DNA of 64,000 nucleotides from Nyssa sinensis (taxonomy: Eukaryota > Streptophyta > Magnoliopsida > Cornales > Nyssaceae), in contig CM018032.1 in assembly GCA_008638375.1 (NCBI GenBank), positions 38,689,355 to 38,753,354 of the forward strand, given 5' to 3'. This document shows positions 25,218 to 36,289 of the stretch, piece after piece (the first letter of the stretch is position 1; each line of letters starts with the position of its first letter). The position numbers and the translations under genes were made by a program. Under the pieces are notes generated by a model, which worked only from the letters and a program-made list of their open reading frames with translations, was not told where the DNA came from and ran no database searches.

Positions 25218-27240
25218 CTTGACATTCAGAAGTGGAGGAGGAAAGGAACAAAAGAAGGAGATTCAAAAGAAGAAGGGAAAAGCAGCAACAAGAAGGAAGA
25301 AGATCCGAAAATAGGTATGTGATATTTGGTTTATGTTTTTAGTTTAAATGAGCGTGACAGTTGGTTTAAGTTGCAAGGTCTTGTAGAGGGAAATGTAAGG
25401 AAACAAATGCAAAAAGAATGAGTTGAAATGGTTAAGAAATGAGTTAAAAAAATAGAGTTGCAGGTTTGTGCAAATAATCGGATCCACAAGTTTTATGCTT
25501 TAAAAACTCGAAATAAATGATGGGGAATTAGTGAGGGAGTTGCAGAAAGCGTTTGGGATCGAAATGGGGTTAAAACAGTGGGGAAACGGTCACCAAAAAT
25601 GGGGAGGAACATTGGCCGGAATCTGGGTTTGCATGGCCGGAAGCTGGGTGGGTGTGTCGGAGACTGGGTCTTTTGGGGGCTGAGGTCATTTTAAACAATT
25701 CCTAAATATCACAGGCTTAATTTCTATGAAGAAAATGGAAGTTTGAATATGGGAAAAGAGTGAAACAGAGAGGGGAATGCGGTTTTTCGGTGATCGGCGC
25801 TGGCCAGGTCACCGGAGAAGGTGATCGGATTGTCGAAGGGGTGGTTGGGCTGTTGGTTGGGCCTGTTCTGATTAAAAGGGTTGGGCTCTCTCATTAGGCT
25901 ATTGGTTTAGTTTTGGTTTAAAAGTATTTGGGCTTGGTTTTAAGTGATTGGGCCTGTTTTATTTAAAGGAAGAATTGGGCTTGTTTGACCCAACAATTCA
26001 AAAAAAAAAATATAATAATAATAAAATAAAATGAAATAAAAAGGAAGGAAAAAGGGGTGCGGGGGTTTGAACCGTGGTGAATTGGAAGGGGAGGGTGACA
26101 CCTGGCCATGGTGCCTCCCAGTACACGCCCGTCCCTTTATACGAATAATATATATATATATATATATATATTATAACTTAATAATTTAGGATAATTGAAT
26201 TTATTTAATTAAGTTAAATAACCCGAAATGGCCTGGAGTCCAAATAGGACAAGCCATATATGTATTCTGACTATCTCAGACCTCCTAAGACCAATGGAGA
26301 GGTCCTTAATGTGAGACGAGGCCCCCAAAAAATAAAAGACCCGTAGGAACCTTAAAAATTACCAAAGTGCCCCTGATCCAAAGACTAGTCAAACGAACTC
26401 CAATTTAAGTAAACAAATAGTGAAACTTTATTATCCCGAGCATTCCGGACTCAACCATAGAGTCCGATTTATGACAAGAGGCCTCGAGAATTAGAAAACC
26501 GTGAAGTACAAAATGACCATTTTGCCCTTGTTAGTATAAGTGTCCAAATTAAATTCCGCGAAAGCCTAAACCTATTTTCTTCGGCGTTTCGGACTGAACA
26601 GTAGTGCTTATTTTGGCAAAATAGAAACTTATGAAACAAAGACATAAAATTTGATGAATAGCATAATTCAAGTAACGATTGAACTGAATTGTATTTTATA
26701 ATTTTAGGAACATCGAAGAGCAAGGAGAAGGTGGTCTAGCCTTCTGCATTCTTATTGTAGTTTCGCTATACTACGAGTACGCTTTCTTGGGTTGAGACCG
26801 ACCCATCAGGTACGATATATTGTGCTAAGTAAGAAATAGAATTAAGCTTAGGAATAACTGCCATGTTGACTTGATGATTCACATGTTTGTTTTATTGCTT
26901 ATATGCTTATGTATTCCCTGTTACCTTTTTGAAGGTTGGTGATGAATGTGAATCATGATTATGTGTATATCGCATGTGTTAGCATAGTGTGTGGATTATG
27001 TTTTTTTTTAAGAATTGTTGGGATTATGAAATATGTGACTTGAAGCATGTGTTAAATGGACTATGCATGACATGTGACCTTGATGAAAGGATCTTCTGAT
27101 TTGAATGTTATTGTGTAATACATCATTTAAAGCATACTTCATATGTGGATCTGATGCTTTATTGAGATTACATTATGGTATGATGGAATCAAAGCATATT
27201 GGCATAGTATGATTCTTTGGACACGACATTACATGACATG

Positions 27241-27540
27241 ACATGATATAGCATTTGGTACCCGAACTAGCGGGAACGATCCGCGAAGGGACATGATATA
27301 GCATTTGGTACCCGAACCAGCGAGAGCGATCCGCGAAGGAACATGATATTGCATTTGATACCCGAACCAGCGGGAGCGATTCGTGAAGGGACATGATATT
27401 GCATTTGGTACCTGAACCACCGGGAGCGATCCGTGAAGGGACATGATATTGCATTTGGTACCCGAACCAGCGGGAGCGATCCACGAAGGGACATGATACT
27501 GCATTTGGTACCCGAACCAACGGGAGCGATCCGTGAAGGG
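27241..27540. repeat. Six exact-length 50 bp tandem units inside the solo LTR
   Basis: Units start at 27241, 27291, 27341, 27391, 27441 and 27491, each beginning ACATGATA and containing GGTACC(C/T)GAAC and GCGATCC. The other LTR copies hold one unit (about 57.44 kb) or two (about 24.57/28.27 kb and 30.95 kb) of the same motif. Confidence 0.95.
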
Positions 27541-29540
27541 ACATTACATTACATTACATGAGTTGACATGGGTGTGACATAGAGTTGACATGGCATAGAG
27601 TTGCATGGGTGTGTCACACATATTTTTATTGTATTGTATTAATGAATTCCCGAATGTGTGATGAATCATGTTACTACATTGTATGGATGAATTCGATGGC
27701 ATGTAAGTTATAATTGTTTTGAATCTTGTTAGTACATTTTATGGATGATGTTGAATGCCATGTAGATATAACTGTACACTTGCACATGCCACGCCTTAGA
27801 TTATGTTCATGAGTTGGATGACATGTAGATTATTGCTAGTACATTGTATGCATGATGTTGAATGCCATGTAGATATAACTGTACACTTGCACATGCCACG
27901 CCCTTAATTTTGTTTCTTGCATTAGCATTATATTGTACCAACAGTTGAGCTGACCCATTCATGAGACAAACATTTCAGATGACGCTCCCGGCACTTGAGA
28001 CTTGAGGAAGTCTTGCAGAGTGGAGGAGATATGAACTTAGGAGGATATTTGGCCCGTTGGGGCATGTTTTGTGATGTAGGGCTTAAGCCCGAATGACATG
28101 TTAAATGTTTTTATTGACTGTGCTTTACATGGATGTACATTGAAGGAAATGAATGTAAGTATGGGCTGAATCTGTTAGATTGTCCTTTATTTACTTTATA
28201 TTTTATTTACTTTCTGTTCGTTCAGTCGCGCCTCGGGTTTCTTGGAATTTGGGGCATGACACGGTCCGTCCTCGTTGGCATGAGTACCAATGGCCAATTT
28301 TGGGTTTTTCACCACAGGATCTACACCCTCATAATGCACAGCACCAAGTGTTCAACCCATGCTATGTTTCAAGGAATTACACCATGCCAATATGCTTTAA
28401 TTTCACCATACCATAATGCAATCTCAATGAAGCATCTTACTAACACATGAAGCATGCTTTAAATAATGTATTATACTTAAAACAACAATGGCATTTGAAT
28501 CACATAACTCTTTCCACATATATGCATGCTATTCACGATCAATTTAAACACATGCTCAAGTTATATATTCACAATCTTAACAATCCTTGAAGAACATAAA
28601 TCACATATTGTACCAACACATGGAATGTATACATAGTCATGGTTCACATTTATCACTTTACCAAACTCCCAAAAGGGTAACAAGGAATACATAAGCATAT
28701 AAACAATCAACATGAAAATTACTCCTAACTTAATCCTATTCCTTACTTAGCAAAATATCATACCTAGATGGGTTTGTCTCAACCCTAAGAAGTCGTGCTC
28801 GCTGTGTAGCCGAACTAACCAGTGAGAATGTAGTCCCTTTACTGTATCTGTTTAGAATGGTCAAACTGCCTTCCCCTTTCATTTCGGTGTTCCTAAGATT
28901 CACAAATTATGTCTCAGTTTATCGTTACATGATTTTATGCTATTCATAAAATTTTATGTCTCTTTAATATTGGTATTTCTTTTACTTGAATGAACTCTAC
29001 CATTGAATCCGGAACATCAAACAAAGTCGATTTAGGCTTTCGCGGAATTCAATTTAGACATCTGTACTAAAAAGGGCAAAACAATCATTTTGCACTTTTA
29101 CGGGTTCTTACTTCTTGAGACCTTTTTTCACAATTTGGACTCCATGGTTGAGTCTGAAATTCTCGAAATAATAAAAATTCACTATTCTTTTATTTTAATT
29201 GGAGTCCGTTTGACTACTTTTTGACTTAGGGGCATTTTGGTAATTTTTCCTTTAAATAAATTTTATTTTATTACTTGGGGTCAAAATATAATTATCCAAA
29301 ATTCTGGTTCAATATCTAATTATCATAAAGTCATATTCCAACTTGGAATAGCCAAACAATGGATGTCTCCTAAACCTTGGATAAGTTATCCTTGTTCTCA
29401 TTTTCAATTTAATTTCTATTTATTATTTTTGCATCCAAACAGCCCTAAATCAACATTTTTAAACTTTTAAAAATCATAAAATTCTTGGATCTAACCCATG
29501 GGTAGGTGGGCGGGTCTACCCGACCCGAACCCATGGCCCA

Positions 29541-30559
29541 AAAGCCCAAAATTCCCACACGCAAGCAACGCATAGTGTGCTGTCCAGCCGTGCACCGGTC
29601 CTGTCTGTTGTGTTTTTGAGGATCTGTATCTTTAAACACTTATGTACTTTTGGCATGTATCTAAATGATGACCTGACTAAGCTACCAGATATTTTAATGA
29701 TTATAAAATTTTTTTTGTTAAAACTCCACTCAGTGTTTCAGATCCTTTTGACGGGGAATGGCCCACGGGCTGTAGACCCGGTCACGGACCCCTAATCCGC
29801 ATAGGGTGGGTTTTGGGTCATGACACATGGCCTTGAATAATGACTAAAATATGTCCCAAAAAGGTACCCAACATGACTTGGTATAATGGCCAAAAAGGGG
29901 CTCCAAAAGGTAGTGTCAAACATAGGAAATAATGATCTTAAAATGACCTTGGAAGGCAAGTCATGGCATGCCCATGACATGCCTAGGCAGTAGGCACGCG
30001 TGGGGCAAGGCAATAGGAGCGCGGGCAAGGCAGCAGGTGCGCAGGGGGGCGTGTGCATAGCTGGTCTGAGCTATTTCACTGTAGCTAGAGTGTATTTGCT
30101 ACAGCCTGATTTCTTCATTTTCTGAATTTTTTTTCCAAAGTGCTGCAAGCTAATTTTTCTAATTTTTGACCTACTTTCTCAAGGTTTTTAACCCCCACTT
30201 TTTGGCACTTTTCCCACCTACATATGAGCATTTTACACACCTAATGACTCTTTTTAATTCATAAAATTTTGACATGGTCTCATTTTTCCATTAACCTATT
30301 TTCTACCTATTTTCTACCTATTTTCTACCTAATATTTTACAACAATTTATATATATAAAAGTATATGTACAATCCACCTTCACTCGATGGCCGCAAGTTT
30401 ATGAGAATTTAACATACGCTTACATTATCAAGTAAGTTCAAGGCTCAATGCCTACTTTCCTAATTCCTCATATACTAACATTCATACTTACATATAATCC
30501 TTATCATGGTCCTTTTTCTTACATTGTTTCTAATATATACATGTGATGCACATTAAACA
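29541..30559. other. Unassigned repeat-like DNA between two long LTR copies
   Basis: Around 29790-29825 the sequence read on the minus strand starts TGTCATGACCCAAAACCCACC, like an LTR end in reverse orientation. No partner end or TSD could be fixed. A short (CTATTTTCTAC)n duplication lies near 30296-30330. No gene was seen. Confidence 0.4.
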
Positions 30560-32295
30560 AAATTACTCTATTTGTCATTTGGGTTTAAGCACTTACATTA
30601 CAAAATGGCACAAGGCCTATAGTCCACCGTTTTTCAAATTAAACACAAGTTATTTGGGCTTATGCCCATACATACAAAATGTAGCCCTTAGGGCAAATGT
30701 TCTTCAAGGTCTATTTCTCTCCTCCATGCTTCAAGACTTCATCAAGTCTCATGTGTCAGGAGTCTTATCTGTAATATGTAATCCAATATAGGGTAAGCAC
30801 GACGGCCCAGTATGACATAATGCTAATATAAAGAACAAAGTTAAGGCGTGGTATGTGCAAAGTATACATTTATAAGTTATATGCCTTTCAATTCATCAAT
30901 GCAATGCAATGGCAATATACATGATACACACATGCAACTCTATGCTACACCCATGTCTCGTTTCACGGTCCTTCCTCGTTGGAACGCAAGTACCAATCAT
31001 ATGTCTCGCTTCACAGTCTGTCCCCATTGGATCGCGAGTACCATGGTCAATTTTGAATTTTTTACCATAAGATCTACACCCTTATAATGCATAGCACCAA
31101 AGTGCTCAACATACACCATGTTTCTAAAGATTCACGTATGCTAAGATGCCTTGATTTTTCTATGCAATTTCAATGAGGCATTTATCAAACACATGGGGTA
31201 TGCCTTTAATACTACGTCATACATAAAGCAAACTATAACTTTTAAACCACAAAAATTTGTCTACATGAACTTAGCATATAATCCAATCAATTACACATAC
31301 AATTATGTTACATGTTCACAACTTAAACAAATTCTCAAAGATTACACAAATACACAAAGTACCAATACATTGAGCAACCATAACTTTCAAATTACATGAC
31401 TTTGTCTACATGAATATAAGCTAGAATGCAATGAATTATACATATATTCAAGTTACATGTTCATCACTTCACCAAGTTCTCAAAGAATACATAAGTACAC
31501 AAAATACCAACCCTAGGTTTTCAAAATAACTATATGCTAAGTGGTTTTCTAACAACAAGTAAGCATGTAAGTCATACAATCAACATATAAAAATACTCCT
31601 AAACTTAACCCTATTCTTTACTTAGCAAAATATCATACCTAGAAGGGTTTTTCTCAACCCTAGGGAGTTTTGTTCGCTGTGCAGCTGAACCAATGGGTAA
31701 GAATGTAGCCTTTGAGGTGGGGAACAACTTCCTAGAAGGAAGTCTTGTGAAATTCCAAGGCTAGAGATGAGTTTTGGAAGGTAGAAAGTTGGAAAACCTA
31801 GGTTTTTCTCACCTTTTCTCTCCATGCACGACCTATTACTCTTTCTCAGACCCATTTCTAATAATTTTATCTCCCAAGGGCTGTATTTATACTAAATGGG
31901 CTAAGGGGTGAAAAGACCCATTTGACCTTAATAAGTCGCGGGACCCTGTTATACTACTACCCGTTCCGAAATGCCTTAATTTGATATTGTACTTTATCCA
32001 AAACTCTTAAAATCATTTTAAGTTATATTTTTCCAAAAAATTTATTTTCGCCTGTTGGCAGTTGTGGTCGGGCCCACCCGGGATGCCCTTTTCGGGTCCA
32101 TTTTTTAAACTATCTCCAATTAGGCTCAAATTCTCACAGGAGGTGTATTTTAACATTCTAAACATATTTTCTTTCTATGGCATACTTAAATTATATTTCT
32201 AATTATAACTTATGTCTAAATGATGTATGTATAGTGTCCTACCTACAAATAGTACATGAATAGTGCTCTACGGGCAAAAACGAAAAATTTACCTT
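30560..32295 (+). repeat. Another partial long LTR of the TGTCACGCCCC family
   Basis: The order of landmarks matches the copies at 24115 and 56986: 'cttatgcccataca', 'cttcaagacttcatcaagtct', 'ataatgctaat', two copies of the 50 bp motif at about 30953-31050, then 'atcatacctagaagggttt'. Both ends are unresolved. Confidence 0.65.
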
Positions 32296-32313
32296 GATTT
32301 TCCAAATGTTTAT

Positions 32314-32880
32314 AATTATCCTGGTAACTAACTGATAGTGTTTTGGAATGTTTCTAACAGTGACAAAAATGGCAATGTTTTGGAAAAATATTTAAATAAT
32401 TGTTTTCCAAAAAGAAAACCAAACGCAATCACTAAATGACAACGTTGGTTTTAATTATCCTGGTAACTAACTGAGAACGTGTTGGACTGTTTTTAACAGT
32501 GACAAAAAATGGTAGCGTTTTGAAAAAATATTTAAATAAAGTTTTTCCAAAAAGATATGACCCAAACCTGATCCAACCCGGTTCGGTGAGGGGAGGTGGC
32601 AGCGGCGACACTAGCATCTAATGAAGAAGACGCATAGTTAGTCAAAATTCAAATCAAAGGCAATCGCAAGACGACGTCACTTTGGATTTAAACTAAAATC
32701 AAACGCAATCACTAAATGACAATGTTGGTTTTAATTATCCTGATAACTAACTGACAACGTTTTGGATTGTTTCTAATAGTGACACAAATGGTAGCGTTTT
32801 GAAAAAATATTTAAATAAATTTTTTTCGAAAAGATATAATATATACACAGAGGGCCAAGGCCCAAACCCTACCCAGTTCG
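32314..32880 (-). repeat. Three direct repeats within a minus-strand copia LTR region
   Basis: A unit beginning AATTATCCTG(G/A)TAACTAACTGA and continuing 'gtttctaacagtgacaaaaatgg' recurs at 32314, 32453 and 32733. A longer companion block ('aaacgcaatcactaaatgac') recurs at 32420 and 32700. The repeats appear to be part of the degraded minus-strand LTR that ends at 33269. Confidence 0.7.
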
Positions 32881-33269
32881 GTGTAGAGCGGTAGTGGCAG
32901 CGCGCGTGTGTGGTGAACTAAGTATGTGCTAGGTCCTCCCTCTTCCACAAAACTCGGGTGCCCCTTAGGGCCCAAACCTTCCTTCAAGGTAATTGTACAT
33001 ATACTTTTTAAAAGTCTTGTACCTATCTTATGTGGAATACAAGTTTTCACAAGTTTCAAGCTTTTGTTACCATTTTTAAGTGGTGATGTTTGGAAGCGAT
33101 TTTTCATTCACTCCTTAATGGTTTTAAGTAACCCAATACATGATCTTAATCTTTTCATGGAAGAGAACATATTTCCATATAGACCTACCAAAATTAATGT
33201 GTGAAACCCATTTTAATTTTAGCTCAAAAATAATTAATTATTATGCTCAAAAACTCACTTTTCCTAACA
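32881..33269 (-). repeat. Copia A-related LTR start, minus strand
   Basis: On the minus strand it begins TGTTAGGAAAAGTG at 33269 and follows LTR A closely ('ccattaaggagtgaatga', 'aaacatcaccactt'). It then follows the solo LTR at 56532 ('gggccctaaggggcaccc', 'gaggacctagc'). Only the 5' part of the LTR is clear. Confidence 0.75.
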
Positions 33270-33329
33270 TAAATTTCAGTAAAACCTACCTTGTCCATAA
33301 AATAAGTGTACCTTGATTTTGCATAATTG

Positions 33330-34150
33330 ATTTGTATAGGATGAATTGAATAAAGAATTGGCATACATGTCAAAGGATGATGTGTTTATATGGCAATCAG
33401 AAGAGTTGTTATCCTATAGATATAAATCTCTTTACATGACATACAAAGATTTTTCAATATGGAGGAAACTCATGGAGTTGGTAGTAAGGGTGTTAATTTC
33501 GGCATTGGTAATGATGAAATGTCCAAAAAGCTAGCAGTAATATCTGAGGAAAAAAAGGGAGGAGAGCATTCTAAATGAGATTGGATCCAAACGGGGTATT
33601 CAATTTTCTTAAATGAAAGCGCCTTTCAAATGGATGTTGTAACCTGTTTGACTATAGGGCAAGAGACAGCAGAACATGAGAAGTGTGTCAATTCTGTTGA
33701 GCTTGAGATGGTCCCTCCAACTGTTAATGTTGATGAAGTCATGGATGGAGACAGGTGAGGTTTCAAAACCTAGAATTGAGCTTAAGAACAAGTCTGAGTC
33801 GATGGATGATGAAACCGAGGCTCTAGAGGAACATGAGTTTGATGTAGTGGTTACTGATGAGGTTGAACCAACACATGGTAGATAAAGTGAAGTTTTTCGG
33901 CTGCAAGTTTCGGAATCAATGGGCAGATATCAAAGAAGTGGAGAACGACACACATGTGAAAGAAGAAATTCATCACTTAAATCATGAGAGAATTGATTCA
34001 GCCGTTGAAGAGTTTTGATTTGAATGTGTCTTCCGAATCACCAAGGCTTCGATGATGCGACCGTCGGAGTGGAAGGATGTTCGCCGACTTTGTAGATCAA
34101 GACGGAGAGAAGAGAGAGAGATAAAAAGAGTAATTGTGCGGCTAAAATCG
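33330..34150 (+). other. Unrecognised ORF fragments, possible gene remnant
   Basis: Short plus-strand ORFs (33346-33534 and 33676-33885) encode acidic, non-repetitive peptides. The second ends in an Asp/Glu-rich stretch. A splice-acceptor-like TTTGTATAG precedes the first. The composition is more gene-like than the surroundings, but the frames are broken and I do not recognise a family. It could be a decayed host or transposase gene. Confidence 0.3.
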
Positions 34151-35501
34151 TGAGTGTTTTAAACCTAACGGTAAAAAAAGTCATAATTTAAATTTAGTTA
34201 ATAACAACTCATCAAAATAAATTTGAAATTAAAAAAATAAAATAATTAAATAGACTCTATACTAAAATAACCTAACATGGACTTTACATTAATATGTCAT
34301 CTTTAAGAGATTCAATATCAATTAACTCTACTTTAAAGTCGAGCAATTCTCACATAAAGGAGATATAAATGCGGAAAATATGCTTCCCATCATATTAAAA
34401 TCTTTTCCTTTAAAACTGTTATATTTACAAACAATAAAAAGTTCAACATCAGTCGTACGTGTAATTAATTTACACGTGTAATATTGACGTATGACTTAAA
34501 CATACTCATCATGTGACGAGTGTTAGTCAACTGCGACTGACCCGAGAGCACTCATCTTTCAAACAATTGTAAGTAAGAAGATGAATAAAAAATAAGATAT
34601 TAAGATTTGTGATTGAGTTAAAAGTCTACTTTATGGTAAAGTAGAAGAAAAAAATATATATGTCAATCTGTAAAAATTTCAGGTCGAATCAGAAAACAAA
34701 TAAGATATATACAAGGGCAGAACTAGGAAAGATTTGGAGGGGGCTAGAAAATTTTTAGTCGGAATTTTGGATTGAGTCAAATTTTAGAGTGAAAAAAAAA
34801 AAAAAAAATGATGGGTAAAAATTGAGTTAGATAAAAAATTTTGGGTGTGGGCTAAAACTTTGGTTGATACATGAGAGAAATAATAGATAAAAATTAGGTT
34901 GGACTAAAATTTTAGATTGAGTTAATTTGAAAAATAGTAAAATTTTACAAATATAAAAAATATTTTCTAAAATCTTGGATGGATTAGAACCAGCCTAAAC
35001 CACTAGTAGTCCCACCCTTGGACATATAGATCACTATCGACCTTTCAAACATACCCCTAATTAAATTAAGGTCCATTCTCTCTTTGCAACTAGCTACTCA
35101 TTGCTACTCATATTTGCAAAGCATTAATACTATTCTTACTAAAAAAAAAAAAAATTATCAAAATTTGTTTATCAAATGACTATGATATTATTGTATTAAT
35201 TGTACATCAAATCCTGATGTAATATACTTTAAATAAAATACTGCTCTATCTTTTGAAATTTTATTTTTCAAAAATTAATTAAGAAGTCTTCCATTACTCA
35301 TTTTGCAAATGGATATAGACAATCACAGACACCTCTATCCTCTCATCGTTCGGCGGGCCAACTAAGGACTAGGACCAATTGTCTCTTCTCAATTTTTTTT
35401 ATTTGAAGCTTTTTGTACTTTTCATTTTTTTTAAATATACCTATTTAGTTTATATTCCTTCCCCTTTTTAAGTATAGATTTTTTCAAATTATTTTTTAAA
35501 T
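34151..35501. other. AT-rich intergenic DNA, with a possible MITE at 34712-35020
   Basis: The 309 bp segment 34712-35020 begins CAAGGGCAGAACTA and ends with the reverse complement of CAAGGGTGGGACTA (11 of 14 match), which suggests terminal inverted repeats. No target duplication could be fixed. The rest shows nothing recognisable. Confidence 0.4.
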
Positions 35502-35506
35502 ATATC

Positions 35507-36210
35507 TGATATACCACTATGTGACACACCAACCACTGCATGACACGTGTAACTGCAAGATCGGTTCATGACCCATAATAGAGCTCAGGCTCGGCCATAT
35601 AACTTGTGTTCGGTCGCCCAGCTCGGGCTCGGCCACATAACTTGTGCTCGGTCGCTTAGTTCATGTTCGGCCTTATAATCTATGCTCTGCCATTTAGTAC
35701 ATGCTCGGTCATACATCTCATCCTCGGTCAGTCAAGGGCATAACCTACATGGGCCGAGCTCATAGTATCAAAGCAAGACAGTTCTCCCATAAAGACTAAC
35801 TTGTATAGATGCAAGCTTGCAATGCAACACATCAATGATCAGACCTAATCATCGCTTCAGTAAGCACCAAGCAGGAAATAAAGAAGCTATCTCCAACAAG
35901 GGAACTGCCACACTAAGTTACCATATTCAACAAGGTAACTGATATCTCCAGAGATCCAATCCCTATATTCATGGCTCCAAATCCTAATCAACTTAGGAGA
36001 GATATTGCCTATAAATTCAACCCTAAAGGTACGCTTTATTTTCATGCTCATTACTTTGGCTTTCATTACGAGTCTTTCAATTCAATTTATTGACTTAAGC
36101 ATCGGAGCGGCTACCGCCGGAGCCAACCCGGTGGTCCTCTGATCTTCTGTTTCGAGTGTTTCGCAGGGAGCCGAGCTTGGATCTCACGTGGGCCAAAAAG
36201 TGCAGCATCA
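35507..36210 (+). repeat. 5' LTR of the Tat element
   Basis: Starts TGATATACCACT and ends GTGCAGCATCA. It contains TATAAAT at 36010-36016 and several TCGGC(C/T)-rich short repeats in the first third ('gctcggccatataacttgtg' type). The GCGGCTACCGC block near 36106-36117 is shared with the solo LTR at 19825. Confidence 0.97.
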
Positions 36211-36213
36211 GTT

Positions 36214-36231
36214 TGGCGCCGTCTGTGGGAA
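36214..36231 (+). other. Primer-binding site of the Tat element
   Basis: TGGCGCCGT starts three bases after the LTR. Its first nine bases match the complement of the tRNA-Asp 3' end, and the remainder (CTGTGGGAA) matches less well. Confidence 0.7.
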
Positions 36232-36289
36232 CGACAATCACCAAGTGCTCTACTCAATCTAAGCTCATCTTTCGTCTATCAGAGGGATC

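Larger units (their letters stand above)
24632..28261 (-). mobile_element. Minus-strand solo LTR, 3.6 kb, TSD CGGTC
   Basis: On the plus strand it reads TGTAAGGACC... to ...GGGGCATGACA. Flanking CGGTC is duplicated at 24627-24631 and 28262-28266. On the minus strand it starts TGTCATGCCCC and aligns with the plus-strand copies at 24115 and 56986. The insertion interrupts the same family in opposite orientation, and removing it rejoins a continuous LTR. It contains a 50 bp x 6 tandem repeat and several microsatellites. No coding sequence is present. Confidence 0.93.
24115..29540 (+). mobile_element. Long LTR of the TGTCACGCCCC family, interrupted by an inverted solo LTR
   Basis: The plus-strand copy runs from 24115 to 24631, then resumes after the inserted element at 28267 and can be followed to about 29540 by comparison with the complete copy at 56986-59974. 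Shared landmarks are 'gggcttaagccctta', 'gaatgggtcagc', 'ccacaggatctaca', 'atcatacc...ggt' and 'gactccatggttgagtc'. Its 3' end was not found, so it is a partial LTR. The lineage may be Tekay/Del-type chromovirus, inferred from LTR size and starting sequence only. Confidence 0.7.

Noticed and set aside
25051..25314. ORFs rich in Ser-Leu or Arg-Glu around 25.1-25.3 kb
   Set aside because: They read through the (AG)n microsatellite.
27241..27540. Regular 50 bp units resembling a CRISPR array
   Set aside because: Units are contiguous without unique spacers, and the DNA is plant nuclear.
27173..27544. Three overlapping minus-strand ORFs with repeated SLHGSLPLVRVPNA-type peptides
   Set aside because: Products of the 50 bp x 6 repeat inside a solo LTR.
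24111..29828. CACAT at both 24111-24115 and 29824-29828 as a target duplication for one large element
   Set aside because: The implied element ends would not be TG...CA, and the right end reads as a reverse-orientation LTR start. The boundaries stay unresolved.
29533..29830. CATGG repeated at about 29533 and 29826 as a target duplication
   Set aside because: The intervening segment does not start with TG, and the match could be chance.
32290..33320. TACCTTGATTTT present on both sides of the minus-strand LTR region
   Set aside because: Too long for a retroelement TSD, and the positions do not coincide with LTR ends. Probably chance or older duplication.
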